Assembly: GCF_014654895.1 (NCBI RefSeq)
Contig: NZ_BNBE01000002.1
Span: 434,001-498,000, forward strand
Direction: 5' to 3'
Length of the DNA stretch: 64,000 nucleotides
Source: Streptomyces filamentosus
GTDB taxonomy: Bacteria > Actinomycetota > Actinomycetes > Streptomycetales > Streptomycetaceae
Below the pieces are notes generated by a model. It worked only from the letters and a program-made list of their open reading frames with translations. It was not told the origin of the DNA and made no database searches. Every line of letters begins with the position of its first letter. The first letter of the stretch is position 1. Shown piece by piece: positions 36,312 through 44,864 of this stretch. The translations under genes were made by a program, and so were the position numbers.

Positions 36312-36974
36312 ATGGACGCTCCTCGGACACTCCCCCCGCCCGTCCGCGTGACGGCCGTGCTCGACGCCCCGCTCTCCCGTTGGCTGTGGCTGGTCAAATG
36401 GATCCTCGCGATCCCGCACTGGATCGTGCTGTTCTTCCTGTGGATCGCCTTCCTGATGGTGACGGTGATCGCCTTCTTCGCGATCCTGTTCACCGAGCGG
36501 TACCCGCGACCCCTGTTCGACTTCTGCCTCGGCGTGCTGCGCTGGTCCTGGCGGGTCTCGTACTACTCCTACGGCGCGCTCGGCACCGACCGTTACCCGC
36601 CCTTCAGCCTGGGCGAGGAGCCCGGCTACCCGGCCCGGCTGGACATCGCCTACCCGGAGCGGCTGTCCCGCGCGCAGGTGCTGGTCAAGTGGTGGCTGCT
36701 GGCGATCCCGCACTACCTGGTCCTGGCTTTCTTCACCGGTGGCGTGCGCGCCGGCTGGTGGAGCGGTGGTCTGGTCACCCTGTTCGCGGTCGTCGCCGGC
36801 TTCGCCCTCGCCTTCACCTCCCGCTACCCCCGGGATCTCTTCGACCTCGTCGTGGGGCTGAACCGCTGGGTGCTGCGCGTCGCCGCCTACGCGAGCCTGA
36901 TGACGGACGTCTATCCGCCCTTCCGCCTCGACCAGGGCGGGGACGAGCCGGCACCGGCGGAGAAGTCCCTCTGA
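36312..36974 (+). CDS. DUF4389 membrane protein
   Basis: 220 residues with four membrane segments: WLWLVKWILAIPHWIVLFFL, WIAFLMVTVIAFFAILF, VKWWLLAIPHYLVLAFF and GGLVTLFAVVAGFALAF. Two internal repeats each contain the KW.LAIPH signature and (E/S)RYPR(P/D)LFDF, the DUF4389 hallmark. Function is unknown. It is cotranscribed with the CBS gene four bases upstream. Its last 64 bases overlap the 3' end of the convergent P-type ATPase gene. Confidence 0.85.
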   Translation: MDAPRTLPPPVRVTAVLDAPLSRWLWLVKWILAIPHWIVLFFLWIAFLMVTVIAFFAILFTERYPRPLFDFCLGVLRWSWRVSYYSYGALGTDRYPPFSLGEEPGYPARLDIAYPERLSRAQVLVKWWLLAIPHYLVLAFFTGGVRAGWWSGGLVTLFAVVAGFALAFTSRYPRDLFDLVVGLNRWVLRVAAYASLMTDVYPPFRLDQGGDEPAPAEKSL

Positions 36975-39673
36975 CGCCGCCGGGCACGGCGCGCCTCGTC
37001 GACGCCCCAGACCAGCAGGGGGAAGGTGCCGATGAGCAGCACGACGTCCCAGGGAAGCGGTGCCGTGCCGAAGGCCTGCCGCAGTGGCGGCGCGTAGACG
37101 AGCGCGGCGGTGAAGCAGAGTTCGAAGGCGATGCCCGCGAGCAGCAGCGGGTTGGACAGGAGCCCGATCTCGCGGAGCGCGGCACGGTCGGTGCGGGCGG
37201 CGAAGGCGGTGCCGACCTGGCAGGTGACGATGCCGGCGAACGTGGCCGTCGTCGCCGTCACGTAGGCGCTGTGAAGGGGGGTCCCCTCGCCGGTGGGGTC
37301 GCCGGGCTGCCAGCCGGCGCGCCAGAGGACGTAGAGGAACGCGGTCATCACGAGGACGGCCGAGACCAGGCCCAGGCAGCCCCAGCTGCGGACGAGCATG
37401 TCGCGCGAGATGACGCCCTGGTGCTCGGGGCGGGGCGGGCGTCGCATCACACCGGGTTCGGAGCGCTCCCTGCCCAGCGCGAGCGCGGGGAGGGTCTCCG
37501 TGCCGAGGTCGATGGCGAGGATCTGGAGCACGGTGAGCGGGAGGGGCACGGCGCCCGCCGAGAGGGCGAAGACGAGGAAGGGCACGATCTCCGGGGTGGC
37601 GTGGGCGAAGATGTAGACGATGAACTTGCGGACGTTGTCGTAGACGCGGCGACCGGATTCGATCGCGGTGACGATGGTGGCGAAGTCGTCGTCGGTGAGC
37701 ACCATGGCCGCCGCCTCGCGGGCCACGTCCGTGCCGGAGCGGCCCATCGCCACCCCGATGTGGGCGCGGTGCAGGGCGGGGGCGTCGTTGACGCCGTCGC
37801 CCGTCATGGCGACGATCCGGCCGTGGGCGCGCAGGGTGTCGGCGACCTTGAGTTTCGTCTCGGGCGAGGAGCGCGCGAAGACGATCTCGGCGTCGTCCTC
37901 GACGAGGAGCCGGTCCAGTTCGCTGTCGTCCAGGGATTCGGAGGCGGCGACGACCTCCAGTCGGGGCTCACCGATGCCGACCTCCCGTGCGATCGCGGCG
38001 GCCGTGGCGCCGTTGTCCCCCGTCACGACGTGCACGCGCACCCCGGCCTCGTGGCAGCGGCGGACGGCGGCCGCGACCTCGGCGCGCGGCGGGTCGTACA
38101 GACCGATCAGGCCCGACAGGGTCAGGCCGGTCTCGGCGTCCTGCCGCCGGGCGGGCGTCCCCTCGTCCGGGCCCAGCTCGCGGACGGCGACCGCCAGGAC
38201 GCGCGTGCCCTCTTCGGCGAGTCGCTGTGCCGCCGCTCGGGCCGCCTCTCGGTCGGGACCGGGCAGGACGCGCTCCAGAACCGCTTCGGGGGCTCCCTTG
38301 ACCACCACCCGGGCGGCACCGGAGCCCTCCGGGGCCTGGACGACGGACATCATCCGGAGCCGTGGGTCGAACCGGAAGAGTGTCTGCCGCCGGCCGTCGC
38401 GCCGGTCGGGGTCCACCGGTGCTCCGAGGCCGGCGGCTCCCTCCACGAGGGCGGACTCGGTGGGGTCGCCGTGCAGCTCGCCGTCCGTGTCCCGGGTGAC
38501 CGTGGTGCACTCGGCGGCGGCCCGCACCAGGGCCCGGGCCCAGGGCCCCGCGTCCGTTCCGTGACCGGGGGTCCAATGTGCACGCAGGTGCATGCGGTTG
38601 CGGGTGAGGGTGCCGGTCTTGTCCGTGCAGACGACGCTGGTGGAGCCGAGGGTCTCGACCGCGCTGAGGCGCTTGACCAGGGCGCCGTGCCGGGCCAGGG
38701 CGCGCACGCCGACGGCGAGGGCGAGGGTGATCGTCGGCAGCAGTCCCTCGGGGACGTTGGCGACGAGGAGCCCGATGGCGAACATGAGCGAGTCGGTCAC
38801 CGGCAGGCCGACCGCCACGCCGACGACGAGGAAGAGGACGCCCATGGCCGTGGCGACGCCGGCGATGAGCCAGGCCACCTTCTTGACCTGTCGCTCCAGG
38901 GGGCTCGGCTCCCGTCCGGTCCGTTGGCTGAGGGCGGCGATCCGTCCCAGCTCGGTGCGGTCCCCGGTGGCGAAGACGACGGCCCGGGCCTGTCCCTCGA
39001 CGCAGGTGGTCCCGCTGAAGACGAGGTTGGGCTCCTCCAGGAGGGGAGCGCCGAGCAATCCGGCCACCGCCACCCGTTCCGCCGGCACCGACTCCCCCGT
39101 CAGCATCGACAGGTCCACCTCCACGCCGCCCTCGGTGACCCTGCCGTCCGCCGGGACCTTGTCCCCTTCCTCCAGGACGATGACGTCGCCCGGCACGAGG
39201 TCACGGGCCTCCACGGTGAGCGCCTGCCCGTCGCGCACGACGAGGGCGTGCTCGGGCAGGTAGCGGGCGAGGGTCTCCACCGCGCGTTCCGCCTGGCGTT
39301 CCTGGAGCAGCGCGAAACCCGCGTTGACGACGATGACCGCGAGGACGGCCCAGCCGAGCACGGCCAGGTCCGCCACGAAGGCCAGCGCGGCGGCCGCCCA
39401 CAGCAGCAGGGCCAGGGGATGCGCCAGCTGGGCGGCCGCCTCCCGCCAGAACGGGGCGCTCGCCTTGCGGCGCACCTCGTTCGGACCGTGCACCGCGAGA
39501 CGGCGGGCCGCCTCGCGGGCGGACAGCCCGTCCGGGCCGGTGTCCAGCTCCCGGCGGAGGCGGGGAAGGGGCTCGCTCGGATCGAACGGAAGCGCCTCGG
39601 CCGGCGGTCGGACGGTGCGCGGGCGACGGCCGGTGCGGCCGGTCGCCGTCCGGTCGGCGCCGTGGTCAGACAT
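36911..39673 (-). CDS. P-type cation ATPase (Na/K- or Ca-pump-like, P2)
   Basis: 920-residue ion pump. Motifs: LTGESVPAERV, NVPEGLLPTITLALAVGVR (helix 4), DKTGTLTRNRM, KGAPEAVLERV, MTGDGVNDAPAL and six C-terminal helices. It differs from the first island ATPase in helix 4 (PEGLL instead of PESLP), so the ions may differ. ATG 39673 overlaps the stop of the Rv1733c-like gene by eight bases, so it is the last gene of the hsp20-flavodoxin-membrane protein-ATPase unit. The C-terminal tail overlaps DUF4389 in antisense. Confidence 0.88.
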   Translation of the reverse strand: MSDHGADRTATGRTGRRPRTVRPPAEALPFDPSEPLPRLRRELDTGPDGLSAREAARRLAVHGPNEVRRKASAPFWREAAAQLAHPLALLLWAAAALAFVADLAVLGWAVLAVIVVNAGFALLQERQAERAVETLARYLPEHALVVRDGQALTVEARDLVPGDVIVLEEGDKVPADGRVTEGGVEVDLSMLTGESVPAERVAVAGLLGAPLLEEPNLVFSGTTCVEGQARAVVFATGDRTELGRIAALSQRTGREPSPLERQVKKVAWLIAGVATAMGVLFLVVGVAVGLPVTDSLMFAIGLLVANVPEGLLPTITLALAVGVRALARHGALVKRLSAVETLGSTSVVCTDKTGTLTRNRMHLRAHWTPGHGTDAGPWARALVRAAAECTTVTRDTDGELHGDPTESALVEGAAGLGAPVDPDRRDGRRQTLFRFDPRLRMMSVVQAPEGSGAARVVVKGAPEAVLERVLPGPDREAARAAAQRLAEEGTRVLAVAVRELGPDEGTPARRQDAETGLTLSGLIGLYDPPRAEVAAAVRRCHEAGVRVHVVTGDNGATAAAIAREVGIGEPRLEVVAASESLDDSELDRLLVEDDAEIVFARSSPETKLKVADTLRAHGRIVAMTGDGVNDAPALHRAHIGVAMGRSGTDVAREAAAMVLTDDDFATIVTAIESGRRVYDNVRKFIVYIFAHATPEIVPFLVFALSAGAVPLPLTVLQILAIDLGTETLPALALGRERSEPGVMRRPPRPEHQGVISRDMLVRSWGCLGLVSAVLVMTAFLYVLWRAGWQPGDPTGEGTPLHSAYVTATTATFAGIVTCQVGTAFAARTDRAALREIGLLSNPLLLAGIAFELCFTAALVYAPPLRQAFGTAPLPWDVVLLIGTFPLLVWGVDEARRARRRQRDFSAGAGSSPPWSRRKGG

Positions 39674-40271
39674 CGTCCGTCCCGGGGCCGCCCTCCGGGC
39701 CGCTCCCCCTCCGGAGGCGGCCGGACCAGACGGGCTCGACCTGCTCCCACTCGCGCTCCAGGGCCGCGGACGTACGGCCGTCGGTCCTCCGTCGCATGAG
39801 GACGAGCGCCCCGGCTCCGGTGGCCGCGACGGCTCCTGCCGTGGCGGTGCCGCCGGCGAGGGAGATCAGCATGATGTCCGACGAGTTGCCGGGCCGGCGG
39901 ACGGCGGTGCCCGAGTCGTCCACCGTGACGGCCACGGTCCGTCCCCGGGGCGTCCCGGCGGGGACCTCGACGGTGCCGGAGCGGCGCACCCCGTCCGGGT
40001 ACTCCCACCGGGCGGGGGCGACGGCGCGGTTCGCCGCACCGCTCCGCGTCAGGGGGGAAGCCTCTCCGGCCGCCCCCGTGGTGGTCGCCGTGACCCGGTG
40101 GAGCTGGGCGGCGCGGGCGCGCTCCGTCCGGGCCCCGAAGCTCCACAGGTATCCCGCGGCGATCGCACCGCAGACCAGGGCGAGGGCCAGGACGACGACC
40201 ACGGCCGTCCGGTGGCCCGGGCCGCCGCGGGGTGGTCGCGGGTCCGTGCGGGACGGTTCGCGTTCGGTCAT
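39666..40271 (-). CDS. Rv1733c-like membrane protein
   Basis: 201 residues with two membrane segments, TAVVVVLALALVCGAIAAGYLW near the N-terminus and LISLAGGTATAGAVAATGAG near the C-terminus, and an extracytoplasmic loop with WEYPDGVRRSGTVEVPAG. This layout is that of Rv1733c-family proteins, a DosR regulon member in M. tuberculosis; the function is unknown. ATG 40271 starts after a 48-base gap downstream of the flavodoxin gene. The ATPase start lies within its last codons. Confidence 0.75.
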   Translation of the reverse strand: MTEREPSRTDPRPPRGGPGHRTAVVVVLALALVCGAIAAGYLWSFGARTERARAAQLHRVTATTTGAAGEASPLTRSGAANRAVAPARWEYPDGVRRSGTVEVPAGTPRGRTVAVTVDDSGTAVRRPGNSSDIMLISLAGGTATAGAVAATGAGALVLMRRRTDGRTSAALEREWEQVEPVWSGRLRRGSGPEGGPGTDDV

Positions 40272-40319
40272 GACACGCCTCCGGGCGCTTGTCTTCCCCT
40301 CGGGCGGGAAGGCCGGGAC

Positions 40320-40823
40320 TCAGCCGTCCTCGTCGAGCGCGGCTCCGATGCGGTGGGCCCAGGCGCGGACGCGGGCCGGGTCGCGGAAGTCCCCGCCCTT
40401 GCCCTTGCGGACCATGGCCCGGGCGATGAAGTCCGGGTTGTCCGCGGTGAGGGCGCCGCCGAAGGTGACGTGCTCCCTCGCGCCCAGCTGCTCCATGCGG
40501 CGGGCGACGCCGGGTACGGGCGGGATGTCGTGCCGTTCGGCGGAGCTGTCGACGGGGCCGCTGCTGAAGAGCCAGACGGGACGGTGCCGGAGCTGTTCGG
40601 CGTTGCGCCGGGCGCACTTGCGGGCCTTGCCGTTCCAGCGTCCGGCGTAGAGCGCTCCGCCGAGGACGACGCCGTCGTAGTCGCTGACGTCGGTGACGGT
40701 GTCGGCCGGCCGGACGTCGGTGTCGAATCCGTCGGCCTGGAGGGTCCTGCCGATCTCGTCGGCGATGCCGGCGGTCGCCCCGTGCTTGCTGCCGTAGGCC
40801 ACGAGGACGCGCTTCGTGGTCAT
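40320..40823 (-). CDS. Flavodoxin-domain protein
   Basis: 167-residue FMN-binding protein. The phosphate-binding loop is VAYGSKHGATAGIA, followed by DYDGVVLGGALYAGRW; both are typical of the HemG-like flavodoxin_5 group. The end shows DFRDPARVRAWAHRIGAAL. It probably carries electrons or acts in protoporphyrinogen-type oxidation; partner unknown. Its ATG 40823 overlaps the Hsp20 stop (ATGA), so the two are translationally coupled. Confidence 0.85.
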   Translation of the reverse strand: MTTKRVLVAYGSKHGATAGIADEIGRTLQADGFDTDVRPADTVTDVSDYDGVVLGGALYAGRWNGKARKCARRNAEQLRHRPVWLFSSGPVDSSAERHDIPPVPGVARRMEQLGAREHVTFGGALTADNPDFIARAMVRKGKGGDFRDPARVRAWAHRIGAALDEDG

Positions 40824-41275
40824 GACCGGTCCTCCTCGCCGTCGGCGGCCCGCTTGACGCGGATGGTCCGTGCCGTGCGGGTGTCCGGGGCGGGCATCGG
40901 GACGCGCACGGTGAGGATGCCGTCCGCGTAGGAGGCGTCGACGTCGTCCGCCGGGATGGCGTCGGGGAGGCGTACGGTCCTGCGGAACGCGCCGTAGCGG
41001 AATTCCGAATGGTCCTTGTCCCCGGCGCTCTCCCGGTGCTCGGCGCGCACGGTGAGGAGGTCGCCGTCGACCGTGAGGGCGATGTCGTCCGGATCCATGC
41101 CGGGGAGTTCGGCCCGCAGGGTGTACACGCCGTCGTCGCCGCTGGTGACCTCGACCGGGATGGCGTGGGCGGCCGTGGCGGGGCGCCATCCGGGGAGACC
41201 GGGGAACTCCCGGCCGAACCAGGTGTCGAAGTCGGGGAAGAAGCTGTGCCTGCGTTCCGGCTTGGCTCCGGTCAT
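40820..41275 (-). CDS. Hsp20/alpha-crystallin small heat-shock protein
   Basis: 151-residue chaperone that holds unfolding proteins. The alpha-crystallin domain spans about 40-135: YTLRAELPGMDPDDI, LTVRAEH, RTVRLPDAIPADDVDASYAD and GILTVRVPMP. A C-terminal I-x-V pair (TIRVKR) is present. GAGGAG upstream selects ATG 41275. Alpha-crystallin (HspX) is the best known DosR-regulated protein, and two DevR-type palindromes lie upstream at 41398 and 41422. First gene of a four-gene unit. Confidence 0.9.
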   Translation of the reverse strand: MTGAKPERRHSFFPDFDTWFGREFPGLPGWRPATAAHAIPVEVTSGDDGVYTLRAELPGMDPDDIALTVDGDLLTVRAEHRESAGDKDHSEFRYGAFRRTVRLPDAIPADDVDASYADGILTVRVPMPAPDTRTARTIRVKRAADGEEDRS

Positions 41276-41397
41276 CGTCCTGCTCCTCTTCCATGGTGCC
41301 GGGCGCCGCCCCGGCGGGTGGCGGAGGGTCCGCCTCCGCACTTCCAGGCTGCTGTCCGTCCGGTGCGCGGCGCAGTGTCGAAAGGGGCTGTCGGAGA

Positions 41398-41436
41398 GGG
41401 CCGAACGGTCCCGTCCCCGAGGGGACCGACCGGCCC
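41398..41436. promoter_or_regulatory. Two DevR/OsdR-type palindromes upstream of hsp20
   Basis: GGGCCGAACGGTCCC (41398-41412) and GGGACCGACCGGCCC (41422-41436), 24 bases apart centre to centre, about 123-161 bases upstream of the Hsp20 start. Two sites on nearly the same DNA face suggest cooperative DevR dimers. Confidence 0.65.
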
Positions 41437-41464
41437 TTGAAGGTCCGGCGTCGTGGTGGGTCGT

Positions 41465-41704
41465 TCACCGGGCGGGGTCGCGGCGGCGCAGGAGGACGTG
41501 GGCGGCGGGAAGGGAACGCAGACGGTGGGTGTCGAGCGGTTCCCCGTAGGCGTCCGCGGTGGTGGCGCATCCGGGCGGAACCTGGTTTCCCGCCGCACCG
41601 AGCCGGTCGGCCGGCTCGCCGAGCGAGGCGTTCCCGCCTCCCACACGGCCGGCGTCCCGGCGGCCCGGGTCGGTGAAGGGGACGACGCGTCGCACGGATC
41701 CCAT
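41465..41704 (-). CDS. Small hypothetical protein
   Basis: 79 residues, no membrane segment, rich in Arg, Gly and Pro. ATG 41704 is preceded by a strong GAGGAG at the right distance, which is the main support. Sequence features are VRRVVPFTDPGRRDAG and AAHVLLRRRDPAR. It follows the 31-residue ORF by 42 bases. No family was recognised. Confidence 0.45.
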   Translation of the reverse strand: MGSVRRVVPFTDPGRRDAGRVGGGNASLGEPADRLGAAGNQVPPGCATTADAYGEPLDTHRLRSLPAAHVLLRRRDPAR

Positions 41705-41746
41705 GGCGTCTCCTCGGGCCCCGGACGGCTCGGCGGGCGAGCCGGG

Positions 41747-41842
41747 TCAGTAGGGCAGGATGCGGCCGGACGGGGTGCGCAGGTCCAGCGGGGTCTGCTC
41801 GCGGGGCCGACGGGGCTTGGCGCTGATGCGGACGCGCTGCAT
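41747..41842 (-). CDS. 31-residue basic peptide
   Basis: MQRVRISAKPRRPREQTPLD plus LRTPSGRILPY, strongly basic. GAAGAGGTGAG before ATG 41842 is a good ribosome binding site. It lies between the USP block and the 79-residue ORF, downstream of two palindrome-like sequences (AGGCCGTTCGGCCC at 41974-41987 and AGGCCGGTCGGGCC near 41950). It may be a small stress-induced protein; the family is not recognised. Confidence 0.4.
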   Translation of the reverse strand: MQRVRISAKPRRPREQTPLDLRTPSGRILPY

Positions 41843-41937
41843 GGCACTCACCTCTTCGCAGGGCCTGGAGCGGCCTTCGGGACGTGCGCTTCCACCAGCC
41901 TCGGGGGCGGCGTGCACGGTGCCCAGTGCCGAGGGGG

Positions 41938-42861
41938 TCAACCCGGTGGAGGCCGGTCGGGCCCCAGGCGGGGAGGCCGTTCGGCCCGGCCCCGGGGGCG
42001 GTCGCCCCCGAGAACCGGGGCGCCGGAGGGGACGGTGATCACCGGGCAGTCGGCGTGGTGCAGGAGGCCGTGGACCGTCGATCCGAGGCGCATGCCCGAG
42101 TAGCCGCCGCGCCCCGTCCGACCGACGACCAGCGCGAGGGATTCCCTTGCGGCCAGAGCGAGTTCCGCGACCGGATGCCCGCGCACGACGTCCTGGTCGA
42201 TGTCCGTGTCGGGGTAGCGCTCCGCCCAGCCGGCCACGGACTCCGCGAGGAGGCGACGCCGCTCGGCCAGGCCCGCCCCGGTGTCCTCGTGGGCGAGGAG
42301 CGGTCGGGGCCAGACCCAGACCGCTCTCAGCCGTGCCTCGCGCAGGCTCGCCTCGTGGACGGCGAACGCGACGGCCTCCTGGCTCTGTTCGCTGCCGTCC
42401 ACGCCGACCACGAGGGTGGGGGGATGGACCTCGGTGTGCTCCGGCGCCCGGACCACGACGACGGGGCAGGGAGCGCGCGCGGTGAGCGGGACGACGACCG
42501 AGTTCTCACCGAGCAGTTCGGCGGCCCTGCCGAGCCGGCGCGACCCGACCACCACCAGGTCGGCCCCGGCCGCCCGGGCGAGCAGCACCGTGGCCGGTGC
42601 CCCGTCCACGAGTTCCGAGGTCGCCGGCAGAGGGCCGCGGAGCCTTCGGACGAGTTCCTCGACGTCGGCGAGGGCGGACTCCGCGCGGATCCGCAGGGCG
42701 GTGCGGTGCCCCAGGGCGTCGTACCCCAGCCGGTCGTGCACGGGGGGCACGGCGACGACGAGGCGCAGCCGCAGACGTCGGCGGGCGGCCTCGTCCGCCG
42801 CCCATACGAGGGCGGGTACGGAGACCTCCTCGGGGTCCACGCCGAACAGGAGGTCGTTCAC
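41938..42861 (-). CDS. Tandem universal stress protein (C-domain ATP site intact)
   Basis: 307 residues, two USP domains plus a Pro/Arg/Gly-rich tail. The second domain keeps VGRTGRGGYSGMRLGSTVHG (ATP loop); the first (VGSRRLGRAAELLGENS) does not. GTG 42861 overlaps the stop of the upstream USP (GTGA), proving coupling and fixing the start. Closest in-window relative is 24885-25745, with the same MxxL(L/V)xGVDP-type opening and APAWAADEA/VPALVWAADEA block. Confidence 0.87.
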   Translation of the reverse strand: MNDLLFGVDPEEVSVPALVWAADEAARRRLRLRLVVAVPPVHDRLGYDALGHRTALRIRAESALADVEELVRRLRGPLPATSELVDGAPATVLLARAAGADLVVVGSRRLGRAAELLGENSVVVPLTARAPCPVVVVRAPEHTEVHPPTLVVGVDGSEQSQEAVAFAVHEASLREARLRAVWVWPRPLLAHEDTGAGLAERRRLLAESVAGWAERYPDTDIDQDVVRGHPVAELALAARESLALVVGRTGRGGYSGMRLGSTVHGLLHHADCPVITVPSGAPVLGGDRPRGRAERPPRLGPDRPPPG

Positions 42862-43766
42862 GGGGTGTCGCCGCCGCGCGTCCCGAAGTCGACCGGGACG
42901 ATCTCCACGGGGCAGTGGGCGTGGTGGATGAGGGCGTGGGCGACGCGCCCGAGGGAGGGGCCCACGCCGAGGGGCCGGTGTCCCCGGCCCATCACGATCA
43001 GGTCGGTGTGGGCGCTGGCGTCGACGAGGATCCCGGGGGTCGAGGTCCCGGTCTCGACGTGAGGGGCGACGGTGAGGTCGGGGTACCACTCGCGGACGCG
43101 GTCGGCGAGGGTCTTCACCTCGCGCACCCGCCGGTGCGCGGCGGCGTCGAGGTCGTCGAGCATGGTCGCCACGTCGCCGACGTGCGTGAGGATGTTCCAC
43201 ACGCTCAGGAGGCGGAGCGGGACCTTGCGGACGTCCGCCTCCGCGGCGGCGAGGAGCAGCCACCCCAGGTCGTCGGCATCGCGGACCGCCGCGGTCACGG
43301 AACCCGACTCGGGACGGTCCGCCCCGCCGCGCACGACGATCACGGGCACGTCCGCACGGGCGGCGACTCCGAGTCCCACGGAGCCGAGCAGGAGGGCGGA
43401 GAAGCCTCCGAGGCCCCTGCTGCCGACGACGACCGCCTTCTCTCCGCCCGCGGCCTCCAGGAGCCCGTCGAGCGGTTCGCGCCGGTCGAGCAGTCGGGTG
43501 ACGACGAGGTCGGGAAAGCGCTCCCTGACCGCCGCCTCGGTCCCGGCCAGCAGATCACGACCGGTCTCCCGGACGGCCTGGATCGTCTCGGCATCGCTCC
43601 AGTAGGCGCGCCGGTCGGTGTCGGCGGCGTGGACGAGGTGCAGGGGGCGGGACCGCCGGTCCGCCTCCGCGGCGGCCCACAGGGCGGCCGTCCGGGCCGA
43701 AGGGGAACCGTCGACGCCCACGAGGACGTCGGACAGCTCGGGCCGGACCGGGGTCTCGCTGCTCAT
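42858..43766 (-). CDS. Tandem universal stress protein (N-domain ATP site intact)
   Basis: 302 residues. The first USP domain has VGSRGLGGFSALLLGSVG, an intact nucleotide loop; the second (MGRGHRPLGVGPSLGRVAH) is degenerate. GGAGGAG precedes ATG 43766; an upstream ATG in frame lacks a site. It is divergent from the USP at 43953, with a perfect-looking DevR palindrome between them (43856). Its relative is 25742-26644, so the two-gene USP block occurs twice in the island. Confidence 0.88.
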   Translation of the reverse strand: MSSETPVRPELSDVLVGVDGSPSARTAALWAAAEADRRSRPLHLVHAADTDRRAYWSDAETIQAVRETGRDLLAGTEAAVRERFPDLVVTRLLDRREPLDGLLEAAGGEKAVVVGSRGLGGFSALLLGSVGLGVAARADVPVIVVRGGADRPESGSVTAAVRDADDLGWLLLAAAEADVRKVPLRLLSVWNILTHVGDVATMLDDLDAAAHRRVREVKTLADRVREWYPDLTVAPHVETGTSTPGILVDASAHTDLIVMGRGHRPLGVGPSLGRVAHALIHHAHCPVEIVPVDFGTRGGDTP

Positions 43767-43855
43767 GGCTCCTCCTCGGGAGTGCGCCCGGGGCGCGTAC
43801 GGCGCCCGGAGGGGCGTCACTCCTCACGCTGACACCGGCCCGCGCCGGCCGCGAT

Positions 43856-43869
43856 GGGCCGTTCGGCCC
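43856..43869. promoter_or_regulatory. DevR/OsdR-type palindrome between divergent USP genes
   Basis: GGGCCGTTCGGCCC, 84 bases upstream of ATG 43953 and 90 bases upstream of ATG 43766. Identical to the site at 19014. Its near-central position suggests it drives both genes. Confidence 0.65.
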
Positions 43870-43952
43870 CGATGCGGACCTGCCCGGCCCTCACCGCGCG
43901 GCGGTGCGCCGGACGAGCCTGGTGTCATCGACGGACGGCCGAGGAGGCAGTG

Positions 43953-44813
43953 ATGGCAGCGCAGGTCACCGTGGGACTGGACGGCTCGGAGGAAAGCCTC
44001 GCCGCGGCACGGTGGGCCGCGGGGGAAGCGGTTCTCCGTGGGGTGCCGCTGCGTCTGGTGCACGTGGAGGAATGGCCGAACACTCCGGAGATCCCGGCCC
44101 CCTACGCCCGGACGCTGTACGAGCGGGCCGAGGCGCTCCTGCACGACGAGGCGGACCGGGCCCGGAAGGAACACCCCGATCTGGAGGTGACCACGGAGCG
44201 GGCGCGCGGGCGCGCGGCGGACGAACTGGTCGCGGCGGCGGACGAGGCGGACCTGCTGGTGCTCGGGTCGCGCGGGCTCGGCGGCGTCCTCGGCTTCATC
44301 GTGGGATCCGTCTCCCTCGCGGTCGTCGGCACGGCCCGGCGGCCGGTCGTCCTCGTGCGCGCGCGGCGCCCGGACCCGGCGGCGTCCGCACACGGGATCG
44401 TGGTCGGCGTGGATCTCCACCATCCGTGCGAACCCCTGCTGGCCTTCGCGTTCGAGGAAGCAGCCAGACGGCGCGTTCCGCTGCGGTTCCTCAGCACCTG
44501 GACGGTGCCCGCCTCCTACGGCTACGCGGCCGTGGTGGACCCGGGCATCGGCGAGGAGCTGGGCGCCGGCGTACGCGTCGGCCTCGACGAGCTGCTGTCA
44601 CCGTGGCGCAGCCGGTATCCGGGGGCCGACGTCACGGTCGAGGCCGTCGTGGGCTCGGCCGCATACCAGATGACCGAGGCGTCGCGGGAGGCGGAACTCG
44701 TCGTCGTGGGACGCCGGGCCCGCCGGCTGCCGGCCGGCCCGCACGTCGGCCACGTGGCGCACGCGGTCGTCCACCACAGCCCGGCACCGGTGGCGGTCGT
44801 CCCGCTGGGATGA
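43953..44813 (+). CDS. Tandem universal stress protein
   Basis: 286 residues, two USP domains. First-domain ATP loop LGSRGLGGVLGFIVGSVS is complete; the second-domain counterpart VGRRARRLPAGPHVGHVAH is not. GAGGAGGCAGTG directs ATG 43953. It ends 52 bases before a convergent XRE gene, with a 36-base perfect palindrome between. Layout resembles the USP at 48930. Confidence 0.88.
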   Translation: MAAQVTVGLDGSEESLAAARWAAGEAVLRGVPLRLVHVEEWPNTPEIPAPYARTLYERAEALLHDEADRARKEHPDLEVTTERARGRAADELVAAADEADLLVLGSRGLGGVLGFIVGSVSLAVVGTARRPVVLVRARRPDPAASAHGIVVGVDLHHPCEPLLAFAFEEAARRRVPLRFLSTWTVPASYGYAAVVDPGIGEELGAGVRVGLDELLSPWRSRYPGADVTVEAVVGSAAYQMTEASREAELVVVGRRARRLPAGPHVGHVAHAVVHHSPAPVAVVPLG

Positions 44814-44819
44814 GCGTGC

Positions 44820-44855
44820 GGGTGAGGGGCGGACCGGCCGGTCCGCCCCTCACCC
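44820..44855. terminator. 36-base perfect palindrome, probable bidirectional terminator
   Basis: The sequence from 44820 to 44855 is its own reverse complement without mismatch (GGGTGAGGGGCGGACCGG and its complement). It separates two convergent genes (stops at 44813 and 44865). No U-run follows, as is usual in streptomycetes. A protein-binding role is possible but the position favours termination. Confidence 0.75.
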
Positions 44856-44864
44856 CTCCCCGGT

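Noticed and set aside
36380..39799. A very long plus-strand open frame opposite the second P-type ATPase
   Set aside because: Shadow frame produced by high third-position GC; composition is low-complexity and the opposite strand has all ATPase motifs.
41941..41990. DevR-type sites inside the 3' end of the USP gene
   Set aside because: AGGCCGTTCGGCCC and a neighbour fit the core, but they lie within coding sequence with Arg-Pro-Gly codons, so chance matches cannot be excluded; not listed as separate sites.
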